Shown here: positions 58,612 to 64,000 of the stretch, one piece after another
How positions within the stretch are numbered: position 1 is the first letter of the stretch
Layout: every line of letters starts with the position of its first letter
Assembly (NCBI GenBank): GCA_038025085.1
Contig: CM076146.1
Coordinates: 12,400,001-12,464,000, forward strand
Length of the DNA: 64,000 bases
Direction: 5' to 3'
Source: Tetragonia tetragonoides
Lineage: Eukaryota; Streptophyta; Magnoliopsida; Caryophyllales; Aizoaceae
Translations under genes and position numbers: made by a program
Notes under the pieces: generated by a model
The model's input: only the letters and a program-made list of their open reading frames with translations
The model's database searches: none
What the model was told of the DNA's origin: nothing

Positions 58612-60489
58612 TGTAGACTCTCAAATGTGTCCCCCCTGGTGTAACGCCCAATGATGATAACCTTAATCATGTTTAAGAAACAAATGTCAATGCTCAACGT
58701 ACTTGTGATCATTTAAAACCCTTTATCCATCCTCACTCAGGATCTCATTAATTTCCATATTCTCAAATATCCATTTCCATAAGCTTTTCAACGCCATCTC
58801 ATTTGTCTCAAACGGACACCGGAGTCAAAAGTTATGATTTAATGAAGTTATGGGCTAAAAATGATGTTTTCATACCCGCATATCACGGTTCAAGACTGAT
58901 GTTTAGCCATTCAAGGACTAATTGGACTATGCGCCAACTAGGTTTGTATTCCTCTTTGAATTAGCTTTCCAATGATGTAATATGGGCCAAAATCCCAATA
59001 GAAACGAAAGAGATATGATCCAATAATTGATTGATGCGCTAAAACAGACACCTCTCCAGTTTTTGGGCCATAACTCATAGGATTGTTGTGCTATATGAGA
59101 CCAAAGTATGTCAAAAGAAATCCCTTTGAACAAGGAATCCACCGCACCAAGAATCAGGAGAATCAGAGCTCAAACAAGCTCTCCAGCGGCATTTTCGTGG
59201 CAGCGGCGGCCAATTTCCCCGCCGCCGGCCTCAGCGGCCCGTGCCCAGCGGTAGGCCGTTGGAGCTCTTGCGGCAGCCGCCAGACCCATGCGGGATTTTC
59301 GAGGCCTCCAGAGCCTTAGCAGCGCTCCGGGGGGCCGCTTGGCACCGTTTTTGGCCCGGGAACCCTAATTTCCTATTTTCTTCGGCCCAATCCCTTTAAA
59401 TACCCCTCTAAACTCCGTTTTTCAGGACCAACACCGATTATTACGGGATTTTCACCCATCAACTCAAGAGAACCCTAGTATCTCTCTCTCTCCTCTATTC
59501 CATGCAACCCTAATCACGTCAATTCAAGCATTCATCAAGCCACCATACAAGAGTAACTTCATACACAAGAGCAAGGCAAAAACAAGAGCAATTGACATTC
59601 AATTCTAGTGCAACAAAAGGTTAACCTGAGGGCAATTTTCTCAATCTTTCAAAACTCTTTTTTAAATCATGTTTTACTTTGATTATAATTATGGTTGAGT
59701 AGCATGTTTTAATTACTCTAGCATGCATACCTAGTTTTGTTATTAATCATATTCATGTCTAGATAATTAAATTGCATGTTTCAATTAGTTCATTGCATGT
59801 TTAGTGTAAATATTGCATCTTTGCATGATTAGCATATTTATTAAGTATTAGCATATAATTAGGGGTTTTGCATGTACTTAGCCATGAATTGCATATTAGC
59901 ACATTTTCATTATTTTGTTTATATTTATTATTTTACTTCCATTGAAATCACTAACAATCTTATTGGTGTGCATATGCAATTTGGCGCGTTTAGCAAGAAA
60001 GGTAAGGTGGAGATTTATTTCTTCTATCTTATTATTGGTTTGATTATGCTTGTCAATTGATGCATGAAATTGGATAATATGTGCAAAACGATAACTTTAG
60101 TAATTTGGTTTGTTCAACCCACCTAGTTAATTTAGGATCTTGGACAACCGGATTTGTATTGAACCTTGCAATTTGAATTATGAATCAACATGGAGAAGAT
60201 CAGTAGAGGGCGTTAATTCGGGCGATTTAGATAGGATTCGTATTATCTTTTTCGTACCCACACCCCCGAGCTCAATCTTTGGCCCCTTTAGGGCATGAGT
60301 CAACTCTCAATAGGAATTGGGTGCACTTTTGATGGTTTCCAGTTGTTTCCTTAAAATTTGGTGGCGACTTCACTATTTGCTTATTATTTCCCATATAATA
60401 ATTAATCATGTTGCATATAACGTATTATATAAGAACCATTAATTCCAACTAAATATTTCAATTAGCGCTGAAAGGCGAGTGTTCTTACC
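58612..60489 (+). mobile_element. LTR A, Tat/Ogre-like, plus strand
   Basis: Starts TGTAGACTCTC, continues GTAACGCCCAATGATGATAA, has a TATA-like TTTAAATACC near 59395 and ends AGGCGAGTGTTCTTACC. It aligns in order with LTR B (AATTTAGGATCTTGGAC, GGGCGATTTAGAT, AATAGGAATTGGGTGCACTTT, GGTGGCGACTTC, AAGAACCATTAATTCCAA). GC-rich blocks around 59200-59340 are part of it. ORFs here lack domains. Confidence 0.7.
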
Positions 60490-60622
60490 CCTATGTGTCG
60501 GAAAGCTTATTGAGGCTAGCTTGAAATGTCATTAGTTTGCGGCCCAATTGTTTTGTAGATCAGGAGATGTAACGCAAAAGAGTAAGGAGTAGCCAACTTC
60601 GGAGCAACGGTTAGTATTGGAC

Positions 60623-62137
60623 TGTAGACACCCTAATCGATTCTCATTCCCTGGCACCGCAACGCCCGATGATGATGGTAATGGATTAACATGGACAAAA
60701 CTAGAAAATGACATTGCTCGGACATATAGACCAAATTCCTTGAAACCTTAGTCTTTGGATAGCCCTTGTTATAAGAATTCCAACGCCTTTGACCTTGCCT
60801 CAATCAGGCTCCCGGATCAAGAGATATCGCGTCTCGAAGATTTTGGTTAAAACCATACAATCCCGACCCCTTGGGTCAGCCCAAGGGCAATTTCGTAATT
60901 TACTGAGCACAAAAAGTCAAAAAACCCTAGGCACGCACGCGCCTCCGGGCCCAGCGGCTGACGCTGTCAGTCCGGCGGCACACGCGTGACAAAGGGGGCC
61001 CTCTGGGCAGCCGCTGGCCCCAGCTGCCTTCCGTGTGGCCGCTGAGCATGTTTTTTGTCTAGGCCGAGTTTTGGCGCCGGGTTTCTTACCCTAAGCTCCT
61101 AATTTCGTCCCCTAACTCTATAAATACTCCTTTTCACCCTCTTTTGAGGAAAATTGGTCAGTTGATAATTTTGAGAGCATTGAGAGCACATATTTTCCCC
61201 AAATCAAAGAGATTTCAGATTTTTGAAGACTCGAGAAAGCATTGTACCTAACCTAGCACCCAAGATTGAAGAGCAATTTCAATTCTACTAGTCCCGTTCG
61301 AATAGAACGTCCAGGCAACCATCCTGAGGGCCTAAATTCTTTATTAAATCTCTTATTTATTGTTTATTAATCATGTTTTATTTAGCTTTTGATTATGGTT
61401 GAGTAAATCTGCATGTTTGGGTCTTTGTATATAATTATGCATAATTAGTTAATTTAAAGTTAGCATCTTTTTATTAGTTTATGCAAGTTTGCATCTTTTT
61501 ATAGTTTTTTGCATGCATATAGCAACCTCATAGGTTTATTTTAGCATAAAGTTGATATCTTTGCATTGTTCTTCCTTTGAACTTACTAACAAATTTATTG
61601 ATGTGCATATGCAATATTTGGCGCGTTTAGCAAAGTAAGGTAGGTTGGAGCGTCAATTTATTGTTCTTATATCTTGTTTATGCTTGATAATAGTATGCAT
61701 GTGAATTGGATATAAATTGTGCAAAGTGATAACATAGGTAATTTGGTTATCTCTAACCTGCCTAGTTAATTTAGGATCTTGGACGACCGGATTTATTTGG
61801 AACCATATAGCGTAAATAAATATTTGGCATGGATAAGCTTAGTAGAGGCCTTTTATACGGGCGATTTAGATGAGATTCGTTTTGTTTATTTCGTACCTAC
61901 ACCTCCGAACTCAATATTTAGTCCCCATGGGCATGAGTCAAATCCCAATAGGAATTGGGTGCACTTTTTGATGGGTTCCAATTGTTCCCTAAAAATTGGT
62001 GGCGACTTCTTTATTTGCAAATTGTTATTCCCCATAATTAATTTAAATTGCATATTGACGTATTATTTAAGAACCATTAATTCCAATCCAAAGATTAAAT
62101 TCCGCCACGGAGCGCCGGAGAGGCGAGGGTTCTTACA
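60623..62137 (+). mobile_element. LTR B, Tat/Ogre-like, plus strand
   Basis: Starts TGTAGACACCC, has a TATA box CTATAAATACTCC near 61118-61130, and ends GAGGGTTCTTACA just before the primer-site candidate. Diverged from LTR A but co-linear with it. The 133 bp between A and B (60490-60622) contain no primer-site match. Confidence 0.75.
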
Positions 62138-62138
62138 G

Positions 62139-62156
62139 TGGCAACTCAACTAGGGA
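62139..62156 (+). other. primer binding site candidate
   Basis: TGGCAACTCAACTAGGGA starts one nucleotide after LTR B. It resembles the TGGCGACTC...GGGGA sites described for Ogre-like elements and the minus-strand site at 41305-41323. Confidence 0.6.
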
Positions 62157-63156
62157 TAATTAACAAGAGGGTGTAATTCGAACACTTATCCATGTCAATA
62201 ATTTATTTTAGCTCTTTGGTTCAATTACCATATGTGTTTACTTTTTTTGCTTTTGCATCCATATGATTCATATTGCATGCGTTATCATCGAAAAATGTCG
62301 AAAGATATCACCACTCCATAAACAGGATTTACCCTTTGGAGCATTGTCTATGACTTAGGCCGATGACCCACTAGGTCCGAATCACCTTTGCACATAGTCG
62401 TGTTCCGCCCCATGGCATTTACATGTTTCCATTCGAGATGTGTAAAATGGTATGTGTAGTTTTACTATGCATCCCATAGATGACAAAACGCATCCAGTCG
62501 TGGATTACCATATCCAACCATATATTGTGTCAAATATTGCAATAGTCCCATAGTCCATATAAAGGTGCTAATTGATTTATTTGCCATATTATGATTGATT
62601 GTTTTCTTGTTATGTGATTAGTTTTCATAGAATATTAGGACTAGATCCCCTCTTAGGATTTCTTTTTGAGTCCTGGTTAGGGAAGGTTTTCCTTTTGTTT
62701 GCTTGTGCGTTTTGTCAAGTTTACAAATAGAGTCTAGGATCTTTTCTTTTTAGGAAGTAGAATCCCTGTATGACTCCGATGACGCTAGTGACCATATTAG
62801 GAAGACGTTCCTCTCCATATGAATTAGATTGCATGCAAATAATATATTCCCGTCAATGATCTTTCAGAAAAAAAAAAAAAAAAAGAGTCTTACTTATTTC
62901 TATGCAAGTCAATAGTATATCTTCTTTCCTTAAATTAGGGAATTTCATCCCATATGGAAGTCAAGAGTACTTTTTATTCTAATAAAGTCGAGAGATCATT
63001 GACTAGAATATACTATTTACATAAAATCGCGTCTTTCCCAAAGATCACCATGTTGAGGATTAGTACTAGATTCTCTTCCCACATTTGTTTTAAAATAAAA
63101 TCTTTATTCTGTGGAGTTTTCCATTTACTTCCTACTTTCTTAAGCGAGCCTTTTTT
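62157..63156 (+). other. untranslated leader of the Tat/Ogre-like element
   Basis: About 1 kb without a credible ORF, containing an A run at 62868-62884 and GAGTCTAGGATC/GAGTCTTAC-like repeats; leads to the gag ATG. Confidence 0.5.
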
Positions 63157-64000
63157 ATGTCAAGAATTGGTAGGAGTAAAGATCCCGGTCCTAGGAAGTG
63201 GGAGAGGAACGAGTCCAGCAAGAAATTGGTCCGCAAGTTGTTGTTCGAACCTTCACCGCAAGCACAGTTCGTGGGCCCCATTTGGCTCGATTACCTATGC
63301 ACACCGCCACTGTCACCTCAAGCCTCGCCACCTAATTCACCTAAGTCCTCCATTTCTGGAGATGCTGAGAAAACCGCTAACCAAAAGATGGATGACCTTT
63401 TAGCCCAAATGGTCGCCATGAATGCTAGATTCACTGATATGGAAGCCCGTGTCGCTAAGTTGGATCCCCCTACTAAGGATGATGATCAGCCCAAGACCAA
63501 CGAGGAAAAGGCTGAGCCCTCCACTAAAGAGGTCCAAGAACTCCAAGCCAATCTGAATAGGCTTGAGTCTGTTTTAGGCAAAAGTCGTGTCTTCAATGAC
63601 ATGATCATCAATTCTGAAGGCTATGCTCCACACATCAAGGAAAAATTTCCCACTAAGTTTTTCATGCCTAAAGTTCCCACGTTCAAAGGAACTGATGATC
63701 CACAAGATCATATTAGAGTCTTTACCACTGCATTGGGCCTTAGAGGCATTAAACAAGAGCTGTATGTTCACCTCTTTCCCCAAATCTTGGACCCTGCTTT
63801 CAAGGCCTGGTTCTTCAAATTGCCCACCCAAAAATTGCAAAAATGGGAAGATTTATCCACCTTGTTCCTCGAGAGGTATGCCGACAATGTCTTGCCTCCC
63901 ATGACATTGAGAGAATTGGATATCACCAAGCACGGTGACAAAGAAGGGTTCACCAATTTCGTGAGAAGATGGAGAACTAAGGTCGCTGAAATGATTGATC
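63157..64000 (+). CDS. gag: Gypsy gag (Tat/Ogre type), open to the right edge
   Basis: A frame from MSRIGRSKDPGPRKW at 63157 stays open for 281 codons to the end of the window. A basic N-terminus precedes a Pro/Ser-rich stretch (about residues 49-67). A predicted coiled coil (QKMDDLLAQMVAMNARF, about residues 76-105) follows. The retrotransposon gag core starts near residue 155: KFFMPKVPTFKGTDDPQDHI, FKAWFFKLP, LFLERY. Gag forms the particle around the element RNA. No internal stop is seen, in contrast to every other gag in the window. The ATG is the first in the frame; stops lie upstream at 63061-63069. Confidence 0.8.
   Translation, partial: MSRIGRSKDPGPRKWERNESSKKLVRKLLFEPSPQAQFVGPIWLDYLCTPPLSPQASPPNSPKSSISGDAEKTANQKMDDLLAQMVAMNARFTDMEARVAKLDPPTKDDDQPKTNEEKAEPSTKEVQELQANLNRLESVLGKSRVFNDMIINSEGYAPHIKEKFPTKFFMPKVPTFKGTDDPQDHIRVFTTALGLRGIKQELYVHLFPQILDPAFKAWFFKLPTQKLQKWEDLSTLFLERYADNVLPPMTLRELDITKHGDKEGFTNFVRRWRTKVAEMID

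Overview
This is a repeat-dense stretch of a plant nuclear genome, probably a eudicot with a large genome. The evidence is AT-rich sequence filled with plant-type transposable elements: Ty3/Gypsy LTR elements, plant L1 LINEs, CACTA elements with CACTACAA ends, tRNA-derived SINEs and MITEs. There are no operons or bacterial signals, and I could not confirm any intact cellular gene. Two orphan reading frames (22899-23190 and 38458-38940, both minus) are the only candidates. The species cannot be named from the sequence.

Layout. 1-9328: a minus-strand Gypsy mosaic. It holds a long LTR running off the left edge, a gag fragment joined exactly to that LTR's tip, and a Tat-lineage Gypsy fragment. 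In the Tat fragment the RNase H/integrase lies on the minus strand and an intron-bearing antisense gene lies on the plus strand behind its own TATA box. 9523-12240: a 795-bp CACTA element, a MITE, a SINE and a fold-back repeat. 12490-20505: a nearly full-length but decayed L1 LINE with a terminal RNase H domain. 21156-22554: nested terminal-inverted-repeat DNA transposons. 25230-32629: a tandem array of LTR/short-internal units, nine LTR copies and seven internal segments, bounded as a whole by one 5-bp target duplication (CCAAG). 32630-39782: low-information sequence with microsatellites, small poly(A) retro-insertions with target duplications, a SINE and an orphan ORF.

39783-58611: a minus-strand Ogre/Tat-like element reduced to two LTRs and about 170 bp. 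A second L1 LINE (42071-58459, 14-bp target duplication) is inserted in its second LTR. That LINE is itself broken by a CACTA element (42294-46838, TSD AAA), which carries a 917-bp fold-back transposon, and by an internally deleted Gypsy element (47607-54378, TSD AATAT/AATAC). Taking out the Gypsy element and one duplication copy restores the LINE reading frame exactly. 58612-64000: two related plus-strand LTRs (58612-60489 and 60623-62137), a primer-binding-site candidate, a leader and an open gag that runs off the right edge.

Most coding sequence is decayed. In the antisense gene all five internal stop codons could be single C-to-T changes at CG or CHG sites, as expected after long cytosine methylation. 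The most unusual items are the target-duplication-bounded LTR array, the promoter-bearing antisense gene, the multi-level nest whose insertion order can be read from target duplications, and an extra acidic ORF upstream of gag in the nested Gypsy element.
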